Origin: Proteus sp. FME41
GTDB taxonomy: Bacteria > Pseudomonadota > Gammaproteobacteria > Enterobacterales > Enterobacteriaceae
Assembly: GCF_014897315.1 (NCBI RefSeq)
Contig: NZ_JABUYL010000020.1
Coordinates: forward strand, 1 to 61,474
Length of the DNA stretch: 61,474 bases
Reading direction: 5' to 3'
The notes under the pieces were generated by a model that was not told the DNA's origin, did no database searches, and saw nothing but the letters and a program-made list of their open reading frames with translations. The translations under genes and the position numbers were made by a program. Shown piece after piece: positions 18,525 through 27,865 of this stretch. The stretch's first letter is position 1; every line of letters begins with the position of its first letter.

Positions 18525-20077
18525 TGAAAATTCGTTCACAAGTCGGTATGGTACTGAACCTCGACAAATGTATCGGTTGCCATACCTGTTCAGTAACCTG
18601 TAAAAATGTTTGGACCAGTCGTGAGGGTGTTGAATACGCATGGTTCAATAACGTTGAAACTAAACCGGGTACAGGGTATCCCCAAAATTGGGAAGACCAA
18701 GAGAAGTGGAAAGGGGGGTGGATCAAAAATATCAAAGGTAAATTAGTACCAAGAATGGGTAACCGTGTTGGTCTATTATCTAAAATTTTTGCCAACCCTG
18801 ATGTTCCTGCATTAGACGATTACTATGAGCCATTTGATTTCGACTACGAGCATTTAAAAAATGCTCCAGAAGGCTCATTACCAACAGCACGCCCGCGTTC
18901 GCTGATCACAGGTCAGCGCATGACTAAAATTGAAAGAGGCCCTAACTGGGAAGACGATTTAGGGGGCGAATTTAGCAAACGTGCAGCGGATAAAAACTTC
19001 GCTAACATGCAAAAAGAGATGTATGGGCAGTTTGAGAATACATTCATGATGTATTTGCCACGTTTATGTGAACACTGCTTAAATCCTGCTTGTGTGGCGA
19101 CCTGCCCGAGTGGTGCAATTTATAAACGTGCTGAAGATGGCATTGTGCTTATCGACCAAGATAAGTGCCGTGGATGGCGCATGTGTTTAACAGGATGTCC
19201 ATACAAAAAAATCTACTTCAACTGGAAAAGCGGTAAGTCAGAAAAATGTATTTTCTGTTATCCACGAATTGAAGCGGGTCAGCCAACACTGTGCTCAGAA
19301 ACTTGTGTAGGACGTATTCGTTATCTGGGAGTAATGCTGTATGACGCAGATAAAATCTCACAAGCCGCCAGTGCAGATAACGAAAAGGATTTATACCAAA
19401 GCCAGTTAGATATTTTCTTAGATCCATTCGATCCTGAAGTGATCAAAGCCGCTGAAGAGCAAGGTATTCCGTTAAGTGTGATTGATGCAGCACAACGTTC
19501 ACCTGTCTACAAAATGGCGGTGGATTGGAAGTTGGCATTACCACTGCACCCTGAATATCGCACCTTACCCATGGTGTGGTATGTACCACCTTTGTCACCT
19601 ATTCAGTCAGCGGCCGATGCGGGTGTGTTACCGCATACCGGTGTATTGCCTGATGTAGAAAGCTTACGTATTCCTGTTCAGTATTTAGCTAACTTACTGA
19701 CAGCGGGCGATACAGCACCTGTATTATTAGCACTAAAACGAATGCTCGCGATGCGTCATTACAAACGTGCTGAAACCGTAGAAGGAAAAACAGACTTAAG
19801 TGCATTAGAACAAGTCGGTTTGACCGAAGCGCAAGCACAAGAGATGTACCGCTATTTAGCAATTGCCAATTATGAAGACCGTTTTGTTATTCCCTCTAGC
19901 CACCGTGAACTCGCAAGAGAAGCATTCCCAGAACGTAATGGTTGTGGCTTTAGCTTTGGTGATGGTTGTCATGGTAGCGATAGCAAATTTAATTTGTTTA
20001 ATAGCCATCGTATTGATGCGATCGATATCACATCTAGAACCCCTCAGGATGAACGTCGTTCAGAGGAGAAAATATAA
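18524..20077 (+). CDS. narH: Respiratory nitrate reductase A beta subunit NarH
   Basis: A 517-residue iron-sulfur electron-transfer subunit. The four cluster motifs are present: CIGCHTCSVTC (residues 16-26), CEHCLNPACVATCP, CRGWRMCLTGCP and KCIFCYPRIEAGQPTLCSETC. The tryptophan in CRGWRMC replaces a cysteine, so that cluster is [3Fe-4S], as in E. coli NarH. The protein relays electrons from the NarI haems to NarG. Its start overlaps the narG stop by one base and its stop overlaps the narJ start, indicating translational coupling. Confidence 0.97.
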   Translation: MKIRSQVGMVLNLDKCIGCHTCSVTCKNVWTSREGVEYAWFNNVETKPGTGYPQNWEDQEKWKGGWIKNIKGKLVPRMGNRVGLLSKIFANPDVPALDDYYEPFDFDYEHLKNAPEGSLPTARPRSLITGQRMTKIERGPNWEDDLGGEFSKRAADKNFANMQKEMYGQFENTFMMYLPRLCEHCLNPACVATCPSGAIYKRAEDGIVLIDQDKCRGWRMCLTGCPYKKIYFNWKSGKSEKCIFCYPRIEAGQPTLCSETCVGRIRYLGVMLYDADKISQAASADNEKDLYQSQLDIFLDPFDPEVIKAAEEQGIPLSVIDAAQRSPVYKMAVDWKLALPLHPEYRTLPMVWYVPPLSPIQSAADAGVLPHTGVLPDVESLRIPVQYLANLLTAGDTAPVLLALKRMLAMRHYKRAETVEGKTDLSALEQVGLTEAQAQEMYRYLAIANYEDRFVIPSSHRELAREAFPERNGCGFSFGDGCHGSDSKFNLFNSHRIDAIDITSRTPQDERRSEEKI

Positions 20078-20802
20078 TGATCTCTTTGAAAGTGATTTCT
20101 CATCTCTTAGATTATCCTACACAGGAATTGTGGGATAACCGAGGCGAACTTATCGATGCATTACAGGAAGCTGATGAACTTCCTGTAACTCAAGTTGCAA
20201 AATTAATGGCATTTATTCATGTCTTAACGCAACAGGCGTTATTAGATGCACAATCTAATTACAGTGAGCTTTTTGATAGAGGCCGAGCACGATCATTGTT
20301 GTTATTTGAACATGTTCATGGCGAATCACGTGATCGCGGTCAAGCAATGGTTGATCTGCTAAATCAATATCAACAAGCGGGGATCACATTAAGTAGCCGT
20401 GAGTTACCTGACTATCTGCCGACTTACCTTGAGTATTTAACGCTACTGCCGACGACAGAGTGTATTGAAGGGCTAAATAACATTGCGCCTATTTTGGCGC
20501 TGTTAGGTGAGCGTTTAAAACAACGGGGCAGTGATTATCATGCACTCTTTGATTTATTACTTTGCCTTTCACAAAGTGGGTTAGATGCATCACAACTTGC
20601 TGCTCAAGTAGAAAAAGAGCCTTTAGATGATACACCTGCTGCATTAGATGCTGTGTGGGAAGAAGAACAAGTCACGTTTCTGGGAGAAGGCACGCAATGT
20701 GGCAGTAGTAATATTAGCCAGCATCAGCGTCGTTTTGCACAAGAAACTGCGGTTCAATATCTCAATGTGGGGAATGCGTTGGATACGGGAGCACAAAAAT
20801 GA
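20077..20802 (+). CDS. narJ: Nitrate reductase molybdenum cofactor assembly chaperone NarJ
   Basis: A 241-residue all-helical chaperone of the TorD/NarJ family, with the conserved [13 protein letters not shown] opening and [32 protein letters not shown] core (residues about 64-95). It holds NarG until the molybdenum cofactor and the FS0 cluster are inserted and the NarGH complex attaches to NarI; it is not part of the final enzyme. It overlaps both narH (1 base) and narI (4 bases, ATGA). Confidence 0.96.
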   Translation: MISLKVISHLLDYPTQELWDNRGELIDALQEADELPVTQVAKLMAFIHVLTQQALLDAQSNYSELFDRGRARSLLLFEHVHGESRDRGQAMVDLLNQYQQAGITLSSRELPDYLPTYLEYLTLLPTTECIEGLNNIAPILALLGERLKQRGSDYHALFDLLLCLSQSGLDASQLAAQVEKEPLDDTPAALDAVWEEEQVTFLGEGTQCGSSNISQHQRRFAQETAVQYLNVGNALDTGAQK

Positions 20803-21476
20803 ATTACATCAATATGTTATTTTTTGATATCTATCCCTATATTGCCGGTGCTGTCTTTATTATCGGTAGCTGGTTACGTTACGACTATGGTCAATATACA
20901 TGGCGTGCAGGCTCTAGCCAGATGTTAGACAAGAAAAATATGCGATTGGCTTCTAACTTATTCCACGTTGGGATCATCGGTATTTTTGCAGGGCATTTTT
21001 TAGGTATGTTAACGCCGCACTGGATGTATGAATCATTCTTGCCTATTGAATATAAGCAAATTATGGCAATGGTAGGCGGTGGTACTTGTGGTGTGTTAAT
21101 GCTGGTGGGTGGCGTGATGTTATTAAAACGCCGTTTAACCAATCCACGAGTGAGAGCCACATCTTCATTTGGTGACATCATGATCTTAACACTACTGGTG
21201 ATACAGGTTGCGTTAGGTCTGCTAACAATCCCATTTTCTGCCCAACATATGGATGGTAGTGAAATGATGAAGCTGGTGGCATGGGCACAATCTATTGTGA
21301 CATTCCATGGTGGTGCATCAGCAAACCTTGAAGGTGTTGCATGGATATTTAAACTGCACATTTTCTTAGGAATGACCATTTTCTTACTGTTTCCATTCTG
21401 TCGATTAGTCCATATTTGGAGCGTTCCCATTGAGTATTTGACGCGTCGTTACCAAATCGTGCGTAATCGTCATTAA
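20799..21476 (+). CDS. narI: Respiratory nitrate reductase A gamma subunit NarI (cytochrome b)
   Basis: A 225-residue membrane cytochrome b with five transmembrane helices. It oxidises quinol at the periplasmic side and anchors NarGH. Histidines that ligate the two b haems are visible: H56 ([14 protein letters not shown], with H66) and the C-terminal pair in [10 protein letters not shown] and CRLVHIWS. The length equals E. coli NarI (225). It is the last gene of the operon, 55 bases before a strong terminator. Confidence 0.97.
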   Translation: MNYINMLFFDIYPYIAGAVFIIGSWLRYDYGQYTWRAGSSQMLDKKNMRLASNLFHVGIIGIFAGHFLGMLTPHWMYESFLPIEYKQIMAMVGGGTCGVLMLVGGVMLLKRRLTNPRVRATSSFGDIMILTLLVIQVALGLLTIPFSAQHMDGSEMMKLVAWAQSIVTFHGGASANLEGVAWIFKLHIFLGMTIFLLFPFCRLVHIWSVPIEYLTRRYQIVRNRH

Positions 21477-21928
21477 TGAATGGCCTATCTCCTGATAGTT
21501 ATTTAGAGATCTTTTAACGGTACTTCTCTCACCCCCGCCCGCGGGGGTTTTTTTATCTCTTTTTTCTGCCTCAAAACTTCAACAAATTTTTTGAATGGTT
21601 AAGACAATAATCTTTAGATTCATTTAAGAATGGTTGAACTTATAATTATTTCCAGCGAAACAAAAACACTTTTATAAACCAATAAACAGTTAATTAAATA
21701 TCGTAATATTTAATTAATGTTTAAGATTACTAATTTATTAATTAAAAACAAATTGGAATGAGCTGAAAAAGAGTATGACAAACCATAATACTTTAACAAA
21801 AAAGTAAGCGGTTAATTTAAGTTTTACTTAAAAATAGGGCTTATATTCTATTTCAATAAGAATAGTTTAATATAAATTAAATTTATTAAATTATAGCAAT
21901 AAATTCTTAATTAACACATGGATTAAAA
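21477..21928. other. AT-rich gap between narI and the lactate-oxidase-like gene
   Basis: After the narI terminator at 21532-21554 the remaining 370 bases are strongly AT-rich with no convincing open reading frame. This should hold the promoter of the exported flavoprotein gene at 21929. Many TATAAT-like hexamers occur (e.g. around 21860-21880), too many to choose from. No FNR or CRP box that I would defend is visible. Confidence 0.5.
21532..21554 (+). terminator. narKGHJI operon terminator
   Basis: The GC-rich perfect stem CCCCCGC / GCGGGGG with a 2-4 base loop is followed by seven T. It lies 55 bases after narI. Confidence 0.93.
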
Positions 21929-23125
21929 ATGAAAAATAAAATATTAAAAACTACCGCTATTGCAATGGCATTAAGCGTAGGTATTGTGCAAGCTGCGGAA
22001 TATAAGGCAAGTACAGCAGAAGGTCCAATTAAAATCGTTAATTTGAATGCCATGGAAAATCAAGTTAAAGATAATATGGATAAAGGTGCTTTTGGTTATA
22101 TTCGTGGTGGCGCTGAGGATGAAACAAATCTGCGTTCAAATACAGAAGCATTTAATAAAAAATATATTATGCCTCGTGCATTACAAGGTATCGAATTTTC
22201 TGACTTAGATCTAAAAACAGAATTTTTAGGAATTAAATTAGATACGCCTATTATTCAGGCACCGATGGCAGCTCAAGGACTTGCACATCAACAAGGCGAA
22301 GTTGCTACAGCAAAAGGGATGGCAAAAGCGGGTTCTATTTTTTCATTAAGTACTTATGGTAATAAAACGATAAAAGAAGTGGCTGATGCAAAACCAGGTT
22401 ACCCGTTCTTCTTTCAACTTTATATGAGTAAGAACGATTCATTTAATGAATATATTTTATCTCAAGCGAAACAGTATGGCGCTAAAGGTATTATCTTAAC
22501 AGTTGATTCACCTGTTGGTGGTTATCGTGAAGATGATATTAAAAATAGCTTTCAGTTCCCATTAGGTTTTGCCAATTTAGAAGCGTTTGCAAAAATCAGT
22601 GATGATAAATCGAAAACAGGTAAAGGTGCGGGTATTAGTGAAATTTACGCACAAGCTAAACAAGCCTTTACACCCGCAGATATTCAGTATGTGAAAAAAA
22701 TGTCGGGCTTACCTGTCATTGTAAAAGGTATTCAATCACCTGAAGATGCAGATGCTGCAATTAAAGCGGGTGCAGATGCTATTTGGGTTTCTAACCATGG
22801 CGGACGTCAATTAGACAGTGGTCCAGCATCAATTGATGTATTACCTGCAATTGCAAAAGTGGTCAATAAACGTGTTCCTATTGTTTTTGATAGTGGTGTA
22901 CGTCGTGGCTCACATGTCTTTAAAGCATTAGCCAGTGGTGCAGATATTGTGGCTGTTGGTCGCCCAATTCTTTATGGCTTAAATTTAGGGGGCGCTGAAG
23001 GGGTAAATTCAGTTATCCAACAATTAAATAAAGAGTTAAAAATTAATATGATGTTAGGTGGTGCGAAAACAGTAAAAGATATTCAAGCCACTCAACTTTA
23101 TACCGATGCTAGTTTTAATCATTAA
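21929..23125 (+). CDS. Exported FMN-dependent alpha-hydroxy-acid oxidase, lactate-oxidase-like
   Basis: A 398-residue protein. Residues 1-22 are a clear Sec signal peptide (basic MKNKILK, hydrophobic core, cleavage after VQA). The rest is an FMN TIM barrel of the lactate oxidase/glycolate oxidase family. Catalytic residues map well: Y57, Y165, D193, R200, K266, H290 and R293 (VSNHGGRQLD). The segments APMAAQGLAH and FQLYMSKND are closer to Gram-positive lactate oxidase than to E. coli LldD. Such enzymes oxidise L-lactate to pyruvate, using O2 and making H2O2 in the oxidase branch. An exported member is unusual because the family is normally cytoplasmic. No operon partner is present. Confidence 0.88.
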   Translation: MKNKILKTTAIAMALSVGIVQAAEYKASTAEGPIKIVNLNAMENQVKDNMDKGAFGYIRGGAEDETNLRSNTEAFNKKYIMPRALQGIEFSDLDLKTEFLGIKLDTPIIQAPMAAQGLAHQQGEVATAKGMAKAGSIFSLSTYGNKTIKEVADAKPGYPFFFQLYMSKNDSFNEYILSQAKQYGAKGIILTVDSPVGGYREDDIKNSFQFPLGFANLEAFAKISDDKSKTGKGAGISEIYAQAKQAFTPADIQYVKKMSGLPVIVKGIQSPEDADAAIKAGADAIWVSNHGGRQLDSGPASIDVLPAIAKVVNKRVPIVFDSGVRRGSHVFKALASGADIVAVGRPILYGLNLGGAEGVNSVIQQLNKELKINMMLGGAKTVKDIQATQLYTDASFNH

Positions 23126-23145
23126 TTTAAACGTCGTTTAGGTAA

Positions 23146-23180
23146 TAAAAAACCATGCACATTATCGGGCGTGGTTTTTG
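23146..23180. terminator. Convergent terminator, flavoprotein gene / eptB
   Basis: The stem AAAAACCATGC / GCGTGGTTTTT has one G-T pair. It has A-runs on one side and T-runs on the other, so it can end transcription from both convergent genes. Confidence 0.75.
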
Positions 23181-23199
23181 CTATTTTATTTTCAAAAAA

Positions 23200-24891
23200 T
23201 TACTTTTGTGTTGGGTCTACTTCACCAAAACAGAGGTTATTTTGATTATTAATACCCCCATCTGGTGATGAATAACCTAAGCAACCTAGCATCGAATCAA
23301 AAATATTGTGGTGATAGAACGTGCGTTCCGCATCTTGATTACGTTTTAAGTTATCAAATAACTGCTTATTTTCAGGCTCGGCTAAATAGCTATCTGACAT
23401 CCAAACTAAGAAAGGCACTTTAAATTGTTCTGGTGGTGCAATTTCTTTTGGTGTGCCATGTAAGCCACCTTTTTCAGAAATGGATTCACCATGATCGGAG
23501 GTATAAAACACAATGGCTTTTTTATCGCGTAATGTGTCGAGTATGCCATCAATAAAATAGTCGGTATAAAGAATAGAGTTGTCATAAGCATTCACTAACT
23601 GCTCTTTAGTACACTCATCATCGACATTTAAACATTCAGGTTGGTATTTTTTGAATGATTCAGGGTAACGTTGTGAATACATAAAGTGAGAGCCTTTAGT
23701 ATGTAAAATCACTAAATGATTCCCCTTTGGATGCTGAGAAACCGCATTCGCCGTTTCAGCAATTAATAAGGTGTCATCCAGCTGTTTACCAAAGTTGCTG
23801 TTCTTTGCTGTCATCATCTCTTTCATTGCGTAATTATTTAAATCAAGCTTATTGTAAAACCACAATTCGCTTTGCATTGAAAAGAGTTCTGATGTCATAC
23901 CTAACTGTTTCAGTACTGAGAAAATATTGTTCTCTTTTAATGTACGTTGATCGTTACTTTCGGTTCCATTTTCACGGACAAACATACATTTTAATGAAAG
24001 TTTTGTCGCGGTATCACAAGAGATACCTTTTAGTGCAATAAGGTTTTTCTCTTGACTTAACAGTGGGTTGGTTTGCCTTTCATAACCTAATAATCCCATA
24101 TGATCCCATCTTGCTGTTTCACCGATAATAAAGACAACGTACACATCATCATTCGCTTTTGACGGTTGATAAGTAAAGTGATCAGCTGGGTTAAAAATAT
24201 TCTGGTTATTAAAGGTATCGTCGTACTGTGTTATCGCATATTGGAATAACGGGATAATCCAATTTGTGGGTAAATACGCATAACTTAAACCGCCACTGTA
24301 GCTCGGCAAATCTAGATTGTTACGGATTTCGTAAGCTTTTTGTCTTGAGTCTAATGTCTTAAGATAAGCAAACACAGCTAACGCAATAATAAGCATTTTG
24401 GCCGTATTTTTTATCCAGATTTTTTTCTTTTGTGTTTTGGTTAGATTTTTTTCTGGCTTTTTACATAGCCAAATAAGCGCCAATGGCAAAATAGAAAGAC
24501 CAATAATCCAAATAATGACATTCGGACTAATAAGTTCTTTAGATAAATCAGTATCGGTAGTCAGGGTAGAAATAATAATGCCGTAACCAATCACGACATC
24601 ATAAAACGAAATATAGTAACTTGCACAGACACTGACAACCAGAATAAAAGAAGCCACTATTTTAAAAAAGAGAGAACCTAAGAAGGAAAGTAACCGCAAC
24701 AAAAAAAAGGTGAAAGCAATATTAACGGCAATTTCACCTAGAATATAGAATGCATCAATGAGGGGGTTGTTTGTGTTCTGTGTGCCATATCGGCCAATGT
24801 AAACGGAAAGATTAAGAAAAAAACCAAGATAGACAGCTAAAAAAAGAGCAATGTTCTCTTTAGAAAATTGTAAAAACTTTAATTTTTGCAT
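23200..24891 (-). CDS. eptB: Kdo2-lipid A phosphoethanolamine transferase EptB
   Basis: A 563-residue inner-membrane enzyme with five N-terminal transmembrane helices (to about residue 180) and a periplasmic alkaline-phosphatase-like domain. The nucleophile threonine is in FIIGETARWDHMG (T259). Metal and phosphate ligands are in LHTKGSHF and DHGESISEKGGLHGTP. Long identities with E. coli EptB (CDTATKLS; APPEQF; CLGYSSPDGGIN) favour EptB, which modifies the outer Kdo, over EptA. Adding phosphoethanolamine reduces surface charge and can lower polymyxin binding. ATG 24891 is used rather than TTG 24897. No regulator gene is adjacent. Confidence 0.92.
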   Translation of the reverse strand: MQKLKFLQFSKENIALFLAVYLGFFLNLSVYIGRYGTQNTNNPLIDAFYILGEIAVNIAFTFFLLRLLSFLGSLFFKIVASFILVVSVCASYYISFYDVVIGYGIIISTLTTDTDLSKELISPNVIIWIIGLSILPLALIWLCKKPEKNLTKTQKKKIWIKNTAKMLIIALAVFAYLKTLDSRQKAYEIRNNLDLPSYSGGLSYAYLPTNWIIPLFQYAITQYDDTFNNQNIFNPADHFTYQPSKANDDVYVVFIIGETARWDHMGLLGYERQTNPLLSQEKNLIALKGISCDTATKLSLKCMFVRENGTESNDQRTLKENNIFSVLKQLGMTSELFSMQSELWFYNKLDLNNYAMKEMMTAKNSNFGKQLDDTLLIAETANAVSQHPKGNHLVILHTKGSHFMYSQRYPESFKKYQPECLNVDDECTKEQLVNAYDNSILYTDYFIDGILDTLRDKKAIVFYTSDHGESISEKGGLHGTPKEIAPPEQFKVPFLVWMSDSYLAEPENKQLFDNLKRNQDAERTFYHHNIFDSMLGCLGYSSPDGGINNQNNLCFGEVDPTQK

Positions 24892-25225
24892 GTTCAATTA
24901 TAATCAAAATGTAGGGTGTAGAGGTCTTTATGACCGCGAAGTTGTTTTCAGGTTCAGTATTATGTGCTTTTTTTTATTGAAGTTTGAAAATTTTTATTTC
25001 AATTCTATCAATATTAAAATTATTAATTTTAAATAGTTATAATAAATAGAGATATAAGTAGAGATATTAGTAGGTTGTCATCACAATATATGGCGATAGT
25101 TGGATAAGGACAGATAAGGATGCGTATTTATAAATTGACTTTTGCTGATGAAATAAATAATCATAACTACGCTATAAGACTTAATGTATAACGTATTTTG
25201 ATAGAAACACAAATCGACATAAATA

Positions 25226-25241
25226 TCGTCATTAGTGTCGA
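25226..25241 (+). promoter_or_regulatory. Candidate upstream activator site for fdhF (FhlA/HyfR-like regulator)
   Basis: TCGTCATTAGTGTCGA matches 14 of 16 bases of TCGTCAAAAGTGTCGA upstream of hydN (34574-34589). It is also flanked by TCGACA at 25214-25219, which is an inverted copy of TGTCGA. It lies about 107 bases before the -24 element, a normal distance for a sigma-54 enhancer. The bound protein is inferred to be the FhlA-like regulator encoded at 32788-34401. Confidence 0.7.
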
Positions 25242-25345
25242 GCACTTCCTATTATTTTAGTTTTCATTGTTTTCTTACTCACTCAATGGTTTTTATTTTT
25301 CTTTATTTTTCATTGCGTTGTGGAAAAGTAAAAAAGCGTGCTTAT

Positions 25346-25362
25346 TTGGCACACTCTCTGCA
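25346..25362 (+). promoter_or_regulatory. Sigma-54 promoter of fdhF
   Basis: TTGGCACACTCTCTGCA matches the sigma-54 consensus TGGCAC-N5-TTGCA, with GG at 25348-25349 and GC at 25360-25361 (exactly 10 bases between). It lies 60 bases upstream of the fdhF start codon. Confidence 0.85.
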
Positions 25363-25421
25363 TAGATAGAGGAGAGGATCAGGTAATAACCTGAACATTG
25401 ATGAACACAGGAGCAATGTTG

Positions 25422-27566
25422 ATGAAAAAAGTCATCACGGTCTGTCCGTATTGCGCCTCAGGATGCAAAATCTACCTGAAGGTGGAAAACGGTAAAATCA
25501 TTGGCGCTGAAGGAGCCAATGGTTTAACAAACCAAGGTGAGCTGTGTCTGAAAGGGTATTATGGATGGGATTTTATCCATGATACTAAGATACTGACTCC
25601 ACGTCTTAAAACACCCATGATCCGTCGTGAAAGAGGCGGAAAACTAGAATCGGTTTCTTGGGAAGAAGCGATTGAGTTTGCCAGTAGCAAGCTTCTCGCC
25701 ATCAAAGAGAAATACGGTGCTAAATCTATTATGACAACTGGCTCGTCACGAGGCCCAGGTAACGAAGCTAACTTCGTTATGCAGAAATTTGCTCGTGCGG
25801 TTGTTGGAAATAATAATATAGACTGCTGTGCTCGTGTCTGACACGGCCCTTCGGTTGCAGGTCTGCAGCGTTCGGTCGGTAATGGTGCTATGAGCAACTC
25901 AATCGTTGAGATTGAGGATACCAAATGTTTATTTGTCTTCGGTTATAACGCCGCAGATTCGCATCCTATTGTTGCTCGCCGTATTGTTAAGGCGAAAGAA
26001 AAGGGTGCTAAAATTATCGTATGTGACCCACGTTACATCGAAACAGCCCGTTTGGCTGATTTACACTTAGGCTTAAAAAATGGCTCTAACATTGCGCTAT
26101 TAAATGCCATTGCGCATGTGATTATTGAAGAAGGATTGCAGGATAAATCCTTTATTGAAAATCATACCGAGCAATTTGAAGAATATTGTAAATTAGTTGA
26201 AAGCTATACACCTGAATCCGTTGAAGAAACCACTGGATTAAGTGCGCAAATTATTCGTGAAGCGGCGCGTATGTACGCGAAAGCAGAAACGGCAACAATT
26301 CTTTGGGGAATGGGTGTCACTCAATTCTATCAAGGTGTTGAAACGGTTCGTTCACTGACAAGTTTGGCATTGCTAACAGGTAATATGGGTAAAAAATACG
26401 TCGGTGTTGGCCCAGTTCGTGGTCAAAATAACGTACAAGGTGCGTGTGATATGGGTGCATTGCCTAACACACTGCCAGGTTATCAGTACGTTACTGACGA
26501 AAAAGCGCGTGAAAAATTTGCTAAAGCGTGGGGCATTGAATCAATGCCGGATGAAGTGGGCTATGCGTTAAGTGAAGTCCCTCATAATATCGATCACGGT
26601 TTAGTCAAAGCGCACTATGTAATGGGTGAAGATCCACTGCAAACTGAGCCTGATTTGGCGACTATCCGTAGAACCTTTGATAAATTGGATTTACTGATAG
26701 TGCAAGATATCTTTATGACCAAAACAGCGGCGATTGCCGATGTTATTTTCCCAGCAACATCATGGGGTGAGCATGAAGGTGTCTACACTGCGGCAGACCG
26801 TGGTTTCCAACGTTTCTATAAAGCAGTTGAACCTGTTGGTGATGTGAAAACAGACTGGCAAATTATCAGTCTGATGGCAACCGCAATGGGTTATCCAATG
26901 CATTACAACAATACCAAAGAAATTTGGGATGAGTTGCGTGAGTTATGCCCAATTTATTATGGTGCAACTTACGAAAAAATGGCGGACTTGGCGTATATTC
27001 AATGGCCTTGCCCAACAGAAGATAGCCCAGGTACACAATATCTGTATGAAGGCGGTAAATTTGATACCCCTAATGGTAAAGGTCAATTCTTTACTTGTGA
27101 GTGGGCGCCACCTATTGACAAATTGTCTGATGAATTTCCAATGGTACTGGCAACAGTGCGTGAAGTTGGGCACTACTCTTGCCGTTCAATGACGGGTAAC
27201 TGTAAAGCATTGGCGGCATTAGCGGATGAGCCGGGTTATGTTCAGTTAAATACGGAAGACGCCAAACGGTTGGGAATTAAAGATCAAGAGTTAGTTTGGA
27301 TACGCTCTCGTCAAGGTAAAGTCATTACGCGCGCTGCGGTCAGTGATCGACCGAATAAAGGTGCGGTATATATGACTTACCAGTGGTGGATTGGTGCTTG
27401 TAACGAACTCGTTGCAGAAAACTTAAGCCCAATTACTAAAACACCTGAGTATAAATATTGTGCAGTATGTGTTGAGCCAATCAAGGAGCAGGCTCAGGCA
27501 GAACACTTTGTAAAAACGGAATATAGCAATATTAAACGCCGTTTAAGAGAAGCCGCCGAGGGCTAA
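25422..27566 (+). CDS. fdhF: Formate dehydrogenase H, selenocysteine-containing
   Basis: The 714-residue molybdenum enzyme oxidises formate to CO2 in the formate hydrogenlyase complex. The frame is interrupted by TGA at 25839-25841, codon 140, in the context CCARV-TGA-HGPSVAG. This is exactly the selenocysteine position of E. coli FdhF (U140), so the gene is one CDS and not a pair of fragments. A bSECIS hairpin follows. The N-terminal CPYCASGC…LCLKGYYG binds the [4Fe-4S] cluster. The C-terminal molybdopterin domain includes REVGHYSCRSMTGNC. ATG 25422 is preferred: AGGAG is 8 bases upstream and the MKKVITVCPYC start matches E. coli. The gene has its own sigma-54 promoter and terminator. Confidence 0.96.
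25839..25870 (+). promoter_or_regulatory. Selenocysteine UGA codon and bSECIS hairpin
   Basis: After TGA (25839-25841) and 10 spacer bases comes a stem C852-G870 with apical loop GGTC at 25860-25863, stem GCA/TGC and a bulged T, the features recognised by SelB in E. coli fdhF. Compared with E. coli, one pair of the outer stem is a G-G mismatch (G853-854 side against G868), although the innermost part is intact. Confidence 0.85.
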
Positions 27567-27600
27567 TTTTAACTGACTAATATTGTCTTTCTGCCTTAAG

Positions 27601-27642
27601 ACCGAGTTTATTGACCTTTGTGTCAGTAAGCTCGGTTTTTTT
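27601..27642 (+). terminator. fdhF terminator
   Basis: The long stem ACCGAG…TTATTGAC / GTCAGTAA…CTCGGT, with one G-T and a small internal mismatch, is followed by seven T. It lies 35 bases after fdhF. Confidence 0.92.
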
Positions 27643-27740
27643 ATGGTGCTTTGTTGTGGTATTGCCTTTTCTCTTCAGATTATCATCAAAAATATCCTTT
27701 TATTTGCCTGAATATTCATCATGCGTTGGCTCACAATAAA

Positions 27741-27760
27741 AAAAGTAACATGTTACTTTT
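27741..27760. promoter_or_regulatory. Perfect 20-bp palindrome, candidate operator of the alpha-glucoside operon
   Basis: AAAAGTAACATGTTACTTTT is its own reverse complement. It lies 106 bases before the PTS gene, in a 300-base gap that otherwise holds only the fdhF terminator and a promoter. The likely binder is the RpiR-type regulator encoded at 30926-31702; this is inferred from position and symmetry. Confidence 0.65.
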
Positions 27761-27865
27761 AACGTAATCCGTTTCTAAATCAAGTGGATAAATTGCTTTT
27801 TATAGAATGCCAGCGCAGGATGCTGTTATGGAAATGAGTGTAAGAAAACAACAACGAGATACCGT

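Larger units (their letters stand above)
24892..25421. other. Divergent promoter region, eptB / fdhF
   Basis: This 530-base gap has no convincing gene. It contains the upstream activator motif at 25226-25241 and the sigma-54 promoter at 25346-25362 for fdhF (separate entries). The eptB promoter must lie in the first 150 bases, which are AT-rich with no clear ribosome site before eptB. The AGGAG at 25409-25413 sets the fdhF start. Confidence 0.6.

Noticed and set aside
20891-21430. 179-codon frame antisense to narI.
   Set aside because: It lies fully inside narI on the other strand; its composition reflects the codon pattern of narI and there is no ribosome site.
25398-25841. fdhF appears as two frames split by an in-frame TGA, as in a pseudogene.
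   Set aside because: The TGA is at codon 140 in CCARV-TGA-HGPS and is followed by a bSECIS hairpin, so it encodes selenocysteine.
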